Positions 42,088 to 51,609 are shown, numbered from the stretch's first letter. The stretch: 64,000 nucleotides of DNA from Cypionkella sp. (GCA_023255415.1 JALRIN010000001.1:1-64000), one strand, 5' to 3'. The notes: generated by a model from the letters alone, not told the origin. Program-made: numbers and translations.

Positions 42088-43071
42088 ATGAAATTTTCAA
42101 GCCTTGCGATTGCGGTCGCGGTTTCGGCGCTGATGTCGTCGGCCGCTTTCTCGGAAACGTTGAAACTAAGCCACCAGTGGTCTGAAGGCGATGTGCGCCA
42201 TCAGGTTGCGCAGATGGTGGCCGATGATGTGGCCGCGGCTGGCGTCGATCTGCAAATCCAGATTTTTCCAAACCAAACCCTGTTCAAAGCCCGCGAGCAA
42301 TACACGCCGCTGTCGCGCGGCCAGTTGGATATGACTGTGCTGCCGCTCAGCTATGCCGGCGGCCAACAGCCTGCCTATAACCTGACGCTGATGCCGGGCC
42401 TGGTGAAAAACCACGACCACGGCAACCGCCTTTCGCATTCGCCTTTCATGGATGAAGTGCAAAAGATCATGGCAGGCGATGATGTGATCACGCTGGTGCA
42501 TGGCTATCTGGCGGGGGGCTTTGGCTCGAACAAGGGCTGTATCACCAAGCCTGCTGACGTGGCGGGGATCAGCATTCGTGCGGCTGGCAAATCCTTTGAG
42601 CAGATGCTGGCCGGTGCTGGCGCATCGATCTCGTCGATGGCTTCGTCCGAGATTTACCCAGCGCTGCAAACCGGCGTGCTGGATGCGACCAACACCTCGT
42701 CGGAAAGCTTTGTCAGCTATCGTCTTTACGAACAGCTTAAGTGCTATACCCCTGCTGGCGAATATGCGCTTTGGTTCATGTATCAGCCTTTGCTGATGAA
42801 CAAGACCACCTTCGAGGCGCTGAACAAAGCCCAGCAAGACGCGTTGATGGCAGCCTCGGCCAAGGCCGAAGCCTTCTATCTCGAGCAAGCAAAACTGGGT
42901 GACGAAGTCGCCTCCAAAGCATTTTCGGATGCGGGTGTCGAGATTGCACAGATGACCGAAGCCGATTTCAACGCATGGCGCGATTTGGCGAAAACCACGT
43001 CTTATCCCGCCTTTGTGGCAGAAACTCCGGATGGTCAGCGCCTGCTCGATCTGGCGCTGTCGGTCGAATAA
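42088..43071 (+). CDS. matP: TRAP transporter substrate-binding protein, probably for malonate
   Basis: A 327-residue DctP-family protein with a Sec signal peptide (cleavage near AAFS-ETL). The ligand-Arg region is in KPADVAGISIRAAGKSFEQM, and the following SSMASSEIYPALQTGVLDA is typical DctP. GGGAGGGAACCACT precedes ATG 42088. The operon continues with DctQ, DctM, malonyl-CoA decarboxylase and malonyl-CoA synthetase, which points to malonate as ligand and matches the rhizobial MatPQM system. A strong hairpin follows the stop. Confidence 0.87.
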   Translation: MKFSSLAIAVAVSALMSSAAFSETLKLSHQWSEGDVRHQVAQMVADDVAAAGVDLQIQIFPNQTLFKAREQYTPLSRGQLDMTVLPLSYAGGQQPAYNLTLMPGLVKNHDHGNRLSHSPFMDEVQKIMAGDDVITLVHGYLAGGFGSNKGCITKPADVAGISIRAAGKSFEQMLAGAGASISSMASSEIYPALQTGVLDATNTSSESFVSYRLYEQLKCYTPAGEYALWFMYQPLLMNKTTFEALNKAQQDALMAASAKAEAFYLEQAKLGDEVASKAFSDAGVEIAQMTEADFNAWRDLAKTTSYPAFVAETPDGQRLLDLALSVE

Positions 43072-43077
43072 TTTGTG

Positions 43078-43103
43078 GCGACGGCGGGTCATACCGCCGT
43101 CGC
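43078..43103 (+). terminator. Intercistronic hairpin after matP
   Basis: GCGACGGCGG (43078-43087) pairs perfectly with CCGCCGTCGC (43094-43103). No T run follows. Probably stabilises matP mRNA or partly terminates, as after aglE and the other plus-strand TRAP binding-protein gene. Confidence 0.65.
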
Positions 43104-43167
43104 ATTCCCAATACCTATGGGCCAAGCCGGCCCATTTCCCGCCACTCCTTCTATTAATGGACGTCAA

Positions 43168-43707
43168 ATGCCCCTGATCCTACGGGTTATAAACGCTATT
43201 TCGACGCTTTGCGGTGTGATCGCCTCTTTGATGATCTTTGCTTCGGTTTTGATCACCTGTCAGATGATCTTTATCCGTTCGGTGTTGAACCAATCTACCG
43301 TTTGGCAGACCGAGGTGGTGATCTATCTGATGATCGCGGCCACTTTGATCGGACTGCCCTATGTGCAAAAACTGCGCGGCCATGTTGGTGTTGATCTGCT
43401 GCCAACGCTATTGCCGCAGCGGATGCGGCGCGGGCTTGCGGCCATAACGCTGCTTGTCACTGCGGGCATGGTGGCGGTGATGTTTTGGCATGGCTGGGAC
43501 ATGTGGCATCTGGCTTGGGCGCGAAACTGGAAGTCCGAGACAGTGATGTCTTTCCCGCTTTGGGTGCCCTATCTGGCGGTGCCGCTGGGGTTTGGGCTGT
43601 TTTTGCTGCAGGTGCTGGGTGATTTGTGGATGACCCTGACGGGCCAGACACTTGACGCCGCTGGCATGCCCGTTGTCGATACCTCGCTTGTTTCAAAGGA
43701 CATCTGA
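43168..43707 (+). CDS. matQ: TRAP transporter small permease (malonate)
   Basis: A 179-residue DctQ protein with four helices. ATG 43168 (MPLILRVINAIST) is chosen; the open frame upstream reads through the hairpin. QTEVVIYLMIAATLIGLPYVQKLRGH is the family core. Its stop overlaps the dctM start (TGATG). Confidence 0.87.
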   Translation: MPLILRVINAISTLCGVIASLMIFASVLITCQMIFIRSVLNQSTVWQTEVVIYLMIAATLIGLPYVQKLRGHVGVDLLPTLLPQRMRRGLAAITLLVTAGMVAVMFWHGWDMWHLAWARNWKSETVMSFPLWVPYLAVPLGFGLFLLQVLGDLWMTLTGQTLDAAGMPVVDTSLVSKDI

Positions 43708-45032
43708 TGGACCCGCTTGCACTTGGGGGCCTTGTCGCCCTGTCTACTGTCATCATCCTGTTCTCGGGGGTTTCTGTCGGGGTCGGGCTGCTGATTCTTG
43801 CGACCTTTTTCATGTATGTGTTTGACGGGCCGCGCAGCCTGCAAGCGCTGCCAGAACTTTTCTACGGTGATCTGAATTCCTTTGCACTGCTGTCGATTCC
43901 GATGTTCATCATCATGGGATCGGCGATTTCATCCACCCGCGCTGGCCCCGATCTTTACGAGGCGCTGGAGCGCTGGCTGACCAAAGTGCCGGGTGGGCTG
44001 GTGGTGTCAAACCTTGGGGCCTGTGCGCTGTTTGCGGCGATGTCGGGGTCTTCACCCGCCACCTGTGCCGCAATCGGCAAGATGGGCATCCCCGAGATGC
44101 GCAAGCGCGGCTATCCTGACGAGGTCGCCGCAGGCTCGATTGCTGCAGGCGGCACCTTGGGGATTTTGATCCCGCCATCGGTGACGATGATCGTCTACGG
44201 TATTGCCACCGAAACCAGCATCGGGCGTCTGTTTCTGGCGGGGGTGATGCCGGGGATATTGCTGGTGTCATTGTTCATCGCTTGGGCAATTTTCGACACA
44301 TGGCGGCGCGGTGCTGCTGGCGTGGCGCTGTCGGGTATTAACTACAGCTGGAAAGAGCGGTTCGAGATTTTGCCGCGCGTTCTGCCTTTTGTGGTGATCA
44401 TCCTTGGCGTGCTTTATGCGCTTTATGGCGGCATCGCGACACCTTCGGAAACGGCGGCCGTGGGGGCGCTGTTCTGCATCCTGGTGGCGATTGTGGTCTA
44501 CCGCATGGTGCAACCGGCGGCCCTTTGGGTGGTGCTGCGCGATTCCACGCGTGAAAGCGTGATGATCTTGTTTATCATCGGCGCGGCGGGGGTGTTTTCC
44601 TATATGCTGTCATCGCTGTTTGTCACCCAATCGGTGGCGGGCTGGATCGCCGAGCTGGAGGTGAACCGCTGGGTTTTGATGGGGATTATCAACCTGTTTC
44701 TGCTGGTGGCAGGCTTTTTCTTGCCGCCGGTGGCGGTGATCTTGATGTCGGCGCCGATCCTTTTGCCGATCATCACAGCTGCTGGCTTTGATCCCTATTG
44801 GTTTGCGGTGATCGTGACGATCAATATGGAAATCGGTCTGATCACCCCGCCGGTCGGTTTGAACCTTTACGTCATCAACGGCATTGCGCCCGATATTTCG
44901 CTGCGCAAAATCCTTGTGGGCTCGCTGCCGTTTGTGCTGTGCATGGTGCTGGCGATTGCGATTTTGTCGGCCTTTCCGGGGATCGTGACCTGGTTGCCCG
45001 ACACCATTATGGGGCCGGAGATGGTGCGATGA
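43707..45032 (+). CDS. matM: TRAP transporter large permease (malonate)
   Basis: A 441-residue DctM protein with about twelve to thirteen hydrophobic segments. Motifs GSIAAGGTLGILIPPSVTMI and IGLITPPVGLNLYVINGIAP are typical. It is coupled to matQ upstream and overlaps the matA start (ATGA), which places transport and activation/decarboxylation of malonate under one control. Confidence 0.9.
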   Translation: MDPLALGGLVALSTVIILFSGVSVGVGLLILATFFMYVFDGPRSLQALPELFYGDLNSFALLSIPMFIIMGSAISSTRAGPDLYEALERWLTKVPGGLVVSNLGACALFAAMSGSSPATCAAIGKMGIPEMRKRGYPDEVAAGSIAAGGTLGILIPPSVTMIVYGIATETSIGRLFLAGVMPGILLVSLFIAWAIFDTWRRGAAGVALSGINYSWKERFEILPRVLPFVVIILGVLYALYGGIATPSETAAVGALFCILVAIVVYRMVQPAALWVVLRDSTRESVMILFIIGAAGVFSYMLSSLFVTQSVAGWIAELEVNRWVLMGIINLFLLVAGFFLPPVAVILMSAPILLPIITAAGFDPYWFAVIVTINMEIGLITPPVGLNLYVINGIAPDISLRKILVGSLPFVLCMVLAIAILSAFPGIVTWLPDTIMGPEMVR

Positions 45033-46306
45033 ACATCGCGCGCAATCTGCTGAACGATCTTGCGCTGCGCATCACCGAAGTTGGGCGTGGGCTGATCAGC
45101 GCGCCCCAAGAAAAGTCTATCGCCGAGCTTTGTGAAAGCCTGCTCAGCGGGCGCGGCGAGGCGACCGGGCTTGCCACGGCAAGTGCTATTTTCGAGCGCT
45201 ATGCGCAGCTGTCCAAGGCCAAAAAGCTGGCGTTTTTCCAGATGCTGAAGGATGAATTCAGCGTTGATAAGCCAAGGCTGGATGCGGCCCTGGCAAAATG
45301 GGATGGCGCCAGCGGCGCGGGGCTGCGCCAGCTGCACGCAGCATCGGAACCTCGGTCGCAAGAGATGATTCGCAGGCTGAACCGTGCCCCCGGTGGCACG
45401 CGCAAGCTGGTGTCGATGCGGCAAGATTTGCTGCAATTTGTCGCCGAAGATGCCAGCCTCAAAGGCTTGGACAGCGATTTCCAGCATCTGTTTTCGTCAT
45501 GGTTCAACCGTGGCTTTCTGGATTTGCAGCGCATTGACTGGTCAACGCCCGCGGCGATTTTGGAAAAGATCATCCGCTATGAGGCCGTGCATGAAATCGC
45601 CGGATGGGACGATCTGCGCCGCCGTGTGGCAGCCCCCGACCGCAGGCTTTACGCGTTTTTCCATCCAGCACTGGCAGACGATCCGCTGATCTTTGTCGAG
45701 GTGGCACTGAACGAAAGCATTCCGGGAAATATCGGCACCATTCTTGCCGCTGACCGCCCCAGCTTGGACCCGAAAAAGGCCCAGACGGCGGTGTTTTATT
45801 CTATCTCGAATTGTCAGGAAGGTCTGCGCGGGATTTCCTTTGGCAACTTTCTGATCAAACAAGTGGTGGAAGAATTGCGCCGCGAGTTTTCGGCGCTGAA
45901 CGCCTTTGTCACGCTGTCGCCGGTGCCGGGCCTGCGCAAATGGGCGCTGCAGCAACAGGCAGCGGGCAGTCTGCCCGAGCGTCTGGCCAAGATTGTCCAA
46001 GCCGCAGAGACAAGCGAGGCTCGCAGCGGTCTTGCCGAGCTTTGCGCGCATTACATGCTTGTGGCGCGGGCCTCGAATGGCGCGGCGACGGACCCGGTGG
46101 CGCGGTTTCACCTTGGCAATGGCGCAAGGCTTGAAAAGATCCACGAAAACGCCGATGCAAGCGCGCGGGGGCAAAAGGCCTCTTGGGGGGTGATGGTGAA
46201 CTATCTTTACGATCTGCAAACCATCGAGCGCAATCACGAAGCCTATACCAACGCAAACGATGTCATCGCCTCGGTGGCGGTGCAAAAACTTTTGAAATCA
46301 AGCTAG
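45029..46306 (+). CDS. matA: Malonyl-CoA decarboxylase
   Basis: A 425-residue MCD-family enzyme that converts malonyl-CoA to acetyl-CoA and CO2. An N-terminal helical domain (residues about 1-100) precedes the catalytic GNAT-like domain. LIFVEVALNESIPGNIG and VFYSISNCQEGLRGISFGNF are MCD signatures, and the catalytic Ser/His pair is expected near LSPVPGLRKW and CAHYML. No targeting sequence. ATG 45029 overlaps the matM stop; the longer open frame upstream is a shadow of matM. Next gene is malonyl-CoA synthetase. Confidence 0.93.
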   Translation: MNIARNLLNDLALRITEVGRGLISAPQEKSIAELCESLLSGRGEATGLATASAIFERYAQLSKAKKLAFFQMLKDEFSVDKPRLDAALAKWDGASGAGLRQLHAASEPRSQEMIRRLNRAPGGTRKLVSMRQDLLQFVAEDASLKGLDSDFQHLFSSWFNRGFLDLQRIDWSTPAAILEKIIRYEAVHEIAGWDDLRRRVAAPDRRLYAFFHPALADDPLIFVEVALNESIPGNIGTILAADRPSLDPKKAQTAVFYSISNCQEGLRGISFGNFLIKQVVEELRREFSALNAFVTLSPVPGLRKWALQQQAAGSLPERLAKIVQAAETSEARSGLAELCAHYMLVARASNGAATDPVARFHLGNGARLEKIHENADASARGQKASWGVMVNYLYDLQTIERNHEAYTNANDVIASVAVQKLLKSS

Positions 46307-46318
46307 TCAGGACGACCA

Positions 46319-47839
46319 ATGTATCAGGGAAACACTTTGGCCCAAGCCCTTCGCGCAGCCTCTGTGGGGCGCGAAGAGGCCACCTTTGCCGTAGACCAGG
46401 ACAGCCAGCAAAGCATTTCCTACGGCGCACTTTGGAACGAGGCCGAGCGGATCGCCAGCGCGCTGGTGGCTTTGGGCGTGCAGCCGCAAGATCGGGTGGC
46501 GGTGCAAATTGAAAAGTCGGTCACAGCGATTGCGCTTTATCTGGGCACCGTGCTGTGCGGTGCCATTCATCTGCCGCTGAACACCGCCTATACCTCGGCC
46601 GAGGTGTCGTATTTTCTAACCGACGCCAGCCCAAGGGTGTTTGTCGGCGACCCTGCCAAACTTGCCGCGCTGACGCCGGTGGCGCAGGCTGCGGGCGTGC
46701 AGACAGTGCTGAGTTTGGATGCGCAGGGCGCGGGCAGCTTGTCAGATGCTGCGGCAAAGGCGGCCCCCATTGCCCAAGCCGTGGCGCGTGGGTCTGATGA
46801 TTTGGCGGCATTTCTTTATACCTCGGGCACAACGGGCCGCTCCAAAGGGGCGATGCTGACGCATGGCAATCTGACCTCGAACGCCGAGGCGCTGCGCGAT
46901 CTGTGGCAGTTCACCGCGCAAGATGTGCTGATCCACGCCTTGCCGATCTTCCACACACACGGGCTGTTTGTGGCGCTGAATGTCACGCTTTTGGCGGGGG
47001 GATCGGTTGCGCTGCACCGCGGCTTTAACCCTGAAAAGATCTTGGCGAATTTCGCCACCGCCACCACCATGATGGGGGTGCCGACCTTTTACACCCGCCT
47101 GCTGGGCCTACCGGGTCTGACGCCCGAGGCCGCGCGCCACATGCGGCTGTTCATCTCGGGATCGGCCCCGATGCTGACCGACACCCACGCGCAGTGGAAG
47201 GCCGCGACCGGCCAGCAGATTTTGGAACGCTACGGCATGACCGAAACCTGCATGAACACTTCGAACCCCTATCTGGGGGCGCGCAAGGCGGGCACGGTTG
47301 GCCTGCCACTGCCGGGGGTCGAGGTGCGTGTTGTCGATGGCAACGGCAATATCTGTGCGCAGGGCGAGGTTGGCGGCATCGAGGTGCGCGGCCCCAATCT
47401 GTTCAAGGGCTATTGGAACATGCCGGAAAAAACCGCCGAAGACATGCGCCCCGAGGGCTGGTTTGCCACCGGCGATCTGGGACAGATGGATGAGGACGGC
47501 TATTTCACCATCGTCGGGCGTTCAAAGGATCTGATCATCGCGGGGGGCTATAATATTTACCCCAAAGAGATCGAGGTTCTGATTGATGCGGTGCAAGGCG
47601 TGGTCGAAAGCGCTGCCTTTGGCGTGCCACATCCTGATTTTGGCGAAAGCGTCGCGGTTGCGGTGGTGCGCGCCGAAGGCTCTGAATTGACAGCCGAACA
47701 GATCTTGGCGCAGATAAGCCCAGAGCTTGCGCGCTTTAAACACCCGCATCATATTCGTTTTGTCACCGCTTTGCCGCGCAACACCATGGGTAAAGTGCAG
47801 AAAAACGAACTGCGCCGCGAATTTTCTGCCACCGCCTAA
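46319..47839 (+). CDS. matB: Malonyl-CoA synthetase
   Basis: A 506-residue ANL-superfamily ligase that forms malonyl-CoA from malonate, CoA and ATP. The P-loop is YTSGTTGRSKGA (about residues 167-178), the adenylation core ERYGMTETCMNTSNPY, the hinge region GRSKDLIIAGGYNIYPKEIE, and the catalytic Lys is K492 in PRNTMGKVQK. It starts 12 bases after matA. MatB and MatA together turn imported malonate into acetyl-CoA. A bidirectional hairpin follows, facing glpR. Confidence 0.93.
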   Translation: MYQGNTLAQALRAASVGREEATFAVDQDSQQSISYGALWNEAERIASALVALGVQPQDRVAVQIEKSVTAIALYLGTVLCGAIHLPLNTAYTSAEVSYFLTDASPRVFVGDPAKLAALTPVAQAAGVQTVLSLDAQGAGSLSDAAAKAAPIAQAVARGSDDLAAFLYTSGTTGRSKGAMLTHGNLTSNAEALRDLWQFTAQDVLIHALPIFHTHGLFVALNVTLLAGGSVALHRGFNPEKILANFATATTMMGVPTFYTRLLGLPGLTPEAARHMRLFISGSAPMLTDTHAQWKAATGQQILERYGMTETCMNTSNPYLGARKAGTVGLPLPGVEVRVVDGNGNICAQGEVGGIEVRGPNLFKGYWNMPEKTAEDMRPEGWFATGDLGQMDEDGYFTIVGRSKDLIIAGGYNIYPKEIEVLIDAVQGVVESAAFGVPHPDFGESVAVAVVRAEGSELTAEQILAQISPELARFKHPHHIRFVTALPRNTMGKVQKNELRREFSATA

Positions 47840-47856
47840 GGGCGGGGATTGGCCCT

Positions 47857-47879
47857 CCGTGCCCCCTTCCGGGGCGCGG
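47857..47879. terminator. Bidirectional hairpin between matB and glpR
   Basis: CCGTGCCCC (47857-47865) pairs with GGGGCGCGG (47871-47879) with one T-G pair and a 5-base loop. It lies 17 bases after matB and just beyond the end of convergent glpR. The T run is poor on both strands. Confidence 0.6.
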
Positions 47880-47884
47880 GGGCT

Positions 47885-48643
47885 TTAGGCTAAGACCACC
47901 TGCGTTGACCAGCCTTCGCAGGCAGTGACCAGATCGGCGGCCAGTGGCGCATCGGTGAACAGCAGATCCACGTCCCTGAGCGAGCAGATCGTCATCGGAG
48001 CTTTGCGCTCGAATTTCAGATAATCGGCCACCACCATGACCACGCGCGACCGTTTGATCGCGGTGCTGCTGACCATCACCTCTTGGCCGTCAAAATCCAG
48101 CAAATCGCCGTCGGCATCAATCGCCGAGCAGCCCAGAACCGAATAATCAAATTTGAATTGCTTGACCATTTCAACCGTCAATCCGCCGACAATTCCGCCA
48201 TCCGACCGGCGCAAGATCCCGCCCGCCAGAATGATCTCGCAGCTTTTGTTCGCGGCTAAGATATTGGCGATGTTCAGATTATTTGTCACCACAAGCAGGT
48301 TTTCATGGTCTAGCAACTCTTGCGCCACGGCCTCGGTGCTGGTGCCGATATTCATGAAGACCGAGGCGCCATCCGGGATCGTCTGCGCGCATTTTTGCGC
48401 GATGGCTTTCTTGCCGGCCTCGTTCAGCCGACGCCGTTCTTTGTAAAGAATATTCGCCACACCCGAGGGCACCACCGCGCCGCCGTGCACCCGCTCCAGC
48501 CGCCCGCTTTCGGCCAGATCGGCCAAATCACGGCGGATGGTTTGCACCGTCACGCCATAGCTTTCGGCAAGATCGTCGACCGTGACCTTGCCGTCTTTGC
48601 GGGCAAGTTCAAGAATTTCTCGCTGTCTGAAATTTGAGGCCAC
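47885..48643 (-). CDS. glpR: Glycerol regulon repressor, DeoR family
   Basis: A 252-residue repressor: a DeoR winged helix (FRQREILELARKDGKVTVDD, TVQTIRRDLADLAESGRL) and a sugar-phosphate sensing DeoRC domain with NIGTSTEAVAQELL and AGGILRRSDGGIVGG. Glycerol-3-phosphate is the usual inducer. A GTG at 48643 with GGAG about 10 bases upstream gives the family-typical start; an ATG at 48703 would add 20 residues and has no clear ribosome site. Divergent from glpD with a tandem operator between them. Confidence 0.9.
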   Translation of the reverse strand: MASNFRQREILELARKDGKVTVDDLAESYGVTVQTIRRDLADLAESGRLERVHGGAVVPSGVANILYKERRRLNEAGKKAIAQKCAQTIPDGASVFMNIGTSTEAVAQELLDHENLLVVTNNLNIANILAANKSCEIILAGGILRRSDGGIVGGLTVEMVKQFKFDYSVLGCSAIDADGDLLDFDGQEVMVSSTAIKRSRVVMVVADYLKFERKAPMTICSLRDVDLLFTDAPLAADLVTACEGWSTQVVLA

Positions 48644-48801
48644 GGCCTGCTCCAGTCTTCTTTTCGCATCGCTTTTTTCGGGGTCAGCGCCCCCAAATAC
48701 CAAGCAACAGTCCGGCTAAGGCGTCAAGCCTTGGATGCAAAGCGGGATCTGTTACGCGGTAAAAACGCGTAAATTCGGTTCAGATTCAGCAGCTTGATTA
48801 A

Positions 48802-48826
48802 AAACGAACATAAACGAACATTCGTT
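48802..48826. promoter_or_regulatory. Tandem GlpR operator between glpR and glpD
   Basis: AAACGAACAT occurs twice in direct tandem (48802-48811 and 48812-48821), followed by an inverted TTCGTT (48821-48826). CGAACAT is the half-site of the E. coli GlpR operator (ATGTTCG...CGAACAT). The 10-base period places both copies on one DNA face. Site is 88 bases before glpD. Confidence 0.8.
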
Positions 48827-48913
48827 GTTGATTTCTTTGACGCTTTGCTATTGATTAACCCTAGGTCACAAGCTGAGGCGCTTGCGGCACCAGAGTGAAT
48901 GCGGGGAGGCTTC

Positions 48914-50515
48914 ATGAGGCAGCGGGAACATCACGACAGCGTCGACCTTTTTGTCATCGGTGGTGGCATCAATGGCTGTGGAATTGCGCGTGATGCGGCG
49001 GGGCGCGGACTAAGTGTTGCCTTGGCCGAGATGAATGATCTTGCCTCGGCGACCTCTTCGGCTTCGACCAAATTGTTTCACGGCGGGTTGCGCTATCTGG
49101 AGTATTGGGAAGTGCGGCTGGTGCGTGAAGCGCTGATCGAGCGCGAAACGCTGCTGACTGCGATGCCGCATATTTCTTGGCCGATGCGATTTGTGCTGCC
49201 TTATCATAAGGATATGCGCTTCGAAGGCGATACGCCGACCTCCAAGATTTTGGGCGTGCTGATGCCTTGGATGCGCGGGCGCAGGCCGGCTTGGCTGATC
49301 CGCTTTGGCCTGTTTTTATATGACCATCTGGGCGGGCGAAAAATTTTGCCACCGACCCGCACGCTGGATCTGACCGCAGATCCCGCTGGGCGGGCGCTGC
49401 AAGATAAGTTCAAACATGCCTTTGAATATTCCGATTGCTGGATCGAGGATTCGCGGCTGGTTGTGCTGAATGCCCGCGACGCAGAGGCGCGCGGCGCGCA
49501 GATCAACGTGCAGACCAAAGTGATCTCGGCCCAGCGTGCCGCAGATCATTGGGACGTCACGGTTCAGGACCGCGAGACCGAAGCCAGCCGGGTGATCCGC
49601 GCCAAAATGCTGGTGAATGCCGGTGGGCCTTGGGTTGGCGACATCATTCACAACACGGTGCGGCTGAATTCAACCGAAGGCGTGCGGCTGGTACGCGGCA
49701 GCCATATCGTGACGAAAAAGCTGTTCGATCACGATAAATGCTATTTCTTTCAAGGCACTGACGGGCGCATCATTTTCGCCATTCCTTACGAGACCGATTT
49801 TACCCTGATCGGCACCACAGATGCAGAACAGGCTGATCCTTCGATCAAGCCCATCTGCACGCCCGAGGAGAAGGACTATCTTTGCACCTTTGCCTCGCAG
49901 TATTTCAAAAAGCCGATCACGCCGGCTGATATTGTCTGGAGCTATTCCGGCGTGCGCCCACTTTATGATGACGGCGCAAGTTCGGCGACGGCTGCGACCC
50001 GCGACTATACGCTGAAGGTCGATACCAGCGGCGGTGCACCGATGCTGAACGTCTTTGGCGGTAAAATCACCACCTATCGGCGGCTGGCAGAGCATGCTTT
50101 GGATAAGATCATGCCATTCTTCGGCGCGCCTTCCAAGGCGTGGACCGCCGGTGTGGCTTTGCCCGGCGGCGATTTCCCCCTGGGGGATGTAAGGCGGTTG
50201 ATCACCGAGCTGCAGGCGAAATATGGATTTTTGTCAAGGGCTTGGGCGCAGCGCCTGATCCGAGGCTATGGCACCGAGGCTATGCAGATTTTGGGCGATG
50301 CGGCAACTGCCGCCGATCTGGGGCAAGACTTTGGCGGGACGCTGACGGCGCGCGAAGTTTCGTGGCTGATGCAAAAGGAATTCGCGCGGGTGGCCGAAGA
50401 TGTGGTCTGGCGGCGCACAAAACTGGGGCTGCGGCTAAGCCCCGAGCAGATCGCGACATTGGATGCTTGGATGAAGGCCCAAGGGGTCAAACGCCAAATT
50501 TCGGCAGCGGAATAG
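48914..50515 (+). CDS. glpD: Aerobic glycerol-3-phosphate dehydrogenase
   Basis: A 533-residue membrane-associated flavoprotein that oxidises glycerol-3-phosphate to DHAP and passes electrons to quinone. The FAD motif is VIGGGINGCGIARDAAGRGL, the conserved SSASTKLFHGGLRYLEY follows, and the C-terminal domain has SYSGVRPLYDD and a helical cap. ATG 48914 with GGGGAGG upstream is chosen; ATG 48899 is 15 bases earlier. First gene of the glp operon behind the GlpR operator. It gives DHAP for the FBP aldolase encoded further down the same array. Confidence 0.94.
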   Translation: MRQREHHDSVDLFVIGGGINGCGIARDAAGRGLSVALAEMNDLASATSSASTKLFHGGLRYLEYWEVRLVREALIERETLLTAMPHISWPMRFVLPYHKDMRFEGDTPTSKILGVLMPWMRGRRPAWLIRFGLFLYDHLGGRKILPPTRTLDLTADPAGRALQDKFKHAFEYSDCWIEDSRLVVLNARDAEARGAQINVQTKVISAQRAADHWDVTVQDRETEASRVIRAKMLVNAGGPWVGDIIHNTVRLNSTEGVRLVRGSHIVTKKLFDHDKCYFFQGTDGRIIFAIPYETDFTLIGTTDAEQADPSIKPICTPEEKDYLCTFASQYFKKPITPADIVWSYSGVRPLYDDGASSATAATRDYTLKVDTSGGAPMLNVFGGKITTYRRLAEHALDKIMPFFGAPSKAWTAGVALPGGDFPLGDVRRLITELQAKYGFLSRAWAQRLIRGYGTEAMQILGDAATAADLGQDFGGTLTAREVSWLMQKEFARVAEDVVWRRTKLGLRLSPEQIATLDAWMKAQGVKRQISAAE

Positions 50516-50531
50516 GGCGGGGAGAGACAGA

Positions 50532-51608
50532 ATGACACTGGTATTCGAGGGCGTCACGAAGGTCGTAAACGGCCAGACGCATATACATAAAACCGATTTG
50601 ACGCTGCAAAACGGCACGATGAACGTGCTGCTGGGGCAAACCTCTTCGGGCAAGACCTCGCTGATGCGGCTGATGGCGGGGCTGGATGTGCCAAACACCG
50701 GCCGCGTTTTTTGGAACGGCAAGGATGTCACCGGCATGCGGGTGCAAGACCGCAAGGTGGCGATGGTCTATCAGCAGTTTATCAACTATCCCAGCATGAG
50801 CGTTTACGACAATATCGCCTCGCCCTTGCGGCTGATGGGCAAGACCAAGGCCGAGATCGACGCAGCCGTTCACAAAGCCGCCGATCTGATGCAGCTGGGC
50901 CCGATGTTGCAGCGCAAACCGCTGGAATTGTCGGGCGGCCAGCAGCAACGCTGCGCTTTGGCGCGGGCACTGGTCAAGGACGCGGGCCTTGTCTTGTTGG
51001 ACGAACCCTTGGCGAACCTTGACTATAAGCTGCGCGAAGAATTGCGCGCCGAAATTCCGAAGATCTTTGAAGAAGCAGGCTCGATCTTTGTCTATGCCAC
51101 AACCGAACCCGAAGAGGCGCTATTGCTGGGCGGCAATACCGCCACGCTTTGGGAAGGCCGCGTCACCCAATTTGGCCCGACGCCGCAGGTATACCGCAAG
51201 CCCGTCAACGCCGTGACCGCGCGGGTGTTCAGCGATCCGCCGATGAACTTTGTGCAGATGGTGGCATCGGGGGGGCGGATGGATTTCGGCAAGGGTGTGA
51301 CGGCGGCCAATGCTGGTCTGGCAAACGGTCAATATCTGGCAGGCTTTCGCCCGAACCATCTGGCGCTAGAACCGCAATCCAAGGCCAGTCTAGAGTTTAC
51401 CGCGCGGCTTTCGGTGACCGAGATCACCGGGTCCGAGACCTTTGTGCATCTGGAACATATGGGGGCGCGCTGGGTTGGGCTGATCCACGGCGTGCGGAAT
51501 CTGGCGCTTGGGCAAGATATCAAAGTCTATCTCGACCCCGCTCATATCTATATTTTCGCGCAGGATGGCCAATTGGTCGCCGCTGCGCCCTATGCGGAGG
51601 CCGCGTAA
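50532..51608 (+). CDS. glpS: Glycerol ABC importer ATPase GlpS (degenerate H-loop)
   Basis: A 358-residue ATPase of the rhizobial GlpSTPQV glycerol importer. Walker A GQTSSGKT at residues 35-42, Q-loop VYQQFINYPSM, canonical signature LSGGQQQR at 133-140, Walker B LVLLDEP at 153-159. The H-loop reads YATTEPEEAL, so the switch His is Thr at about residue 191. The following GlpT has the reverse defect, so the two probably form a heterodimer with one good site. It lies 16 bases after glpD and 1 base before glpT. Confidence 0.9.
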   Translation: MTLVFEGVTKVVNGQTHIHKTDLTLQNGTMNVLLGQTSSGKTSLMRLMAGLDVPNTGRVFWNGKDVTGMRVQDRKVAMVYQQFINYPSMSVYDNIASPLRLMGKTKAEIDAAVHKAADLMQLGPMLQRKPLELSGGQQQRCALARALVKDAGLVLLDEPLANLDYKLREELRAEIPKIFEEAGSIFVYATTEPEEALLLGGNTATLWEGRVTQFGPTPQVYRKPVNAVTARVFSDPPMNFVQMVASGGRMDFGKGVTAANAGLANGQYLAGFRPNHLALEPQSKASLEFTARLSVTEITGSETFVHLEHMGARWVGLIHGVRNLALGQDIKVYLDPAHIYIFAQDGQLVAAAPYAEAA

Positions 51609-51609
51609 C

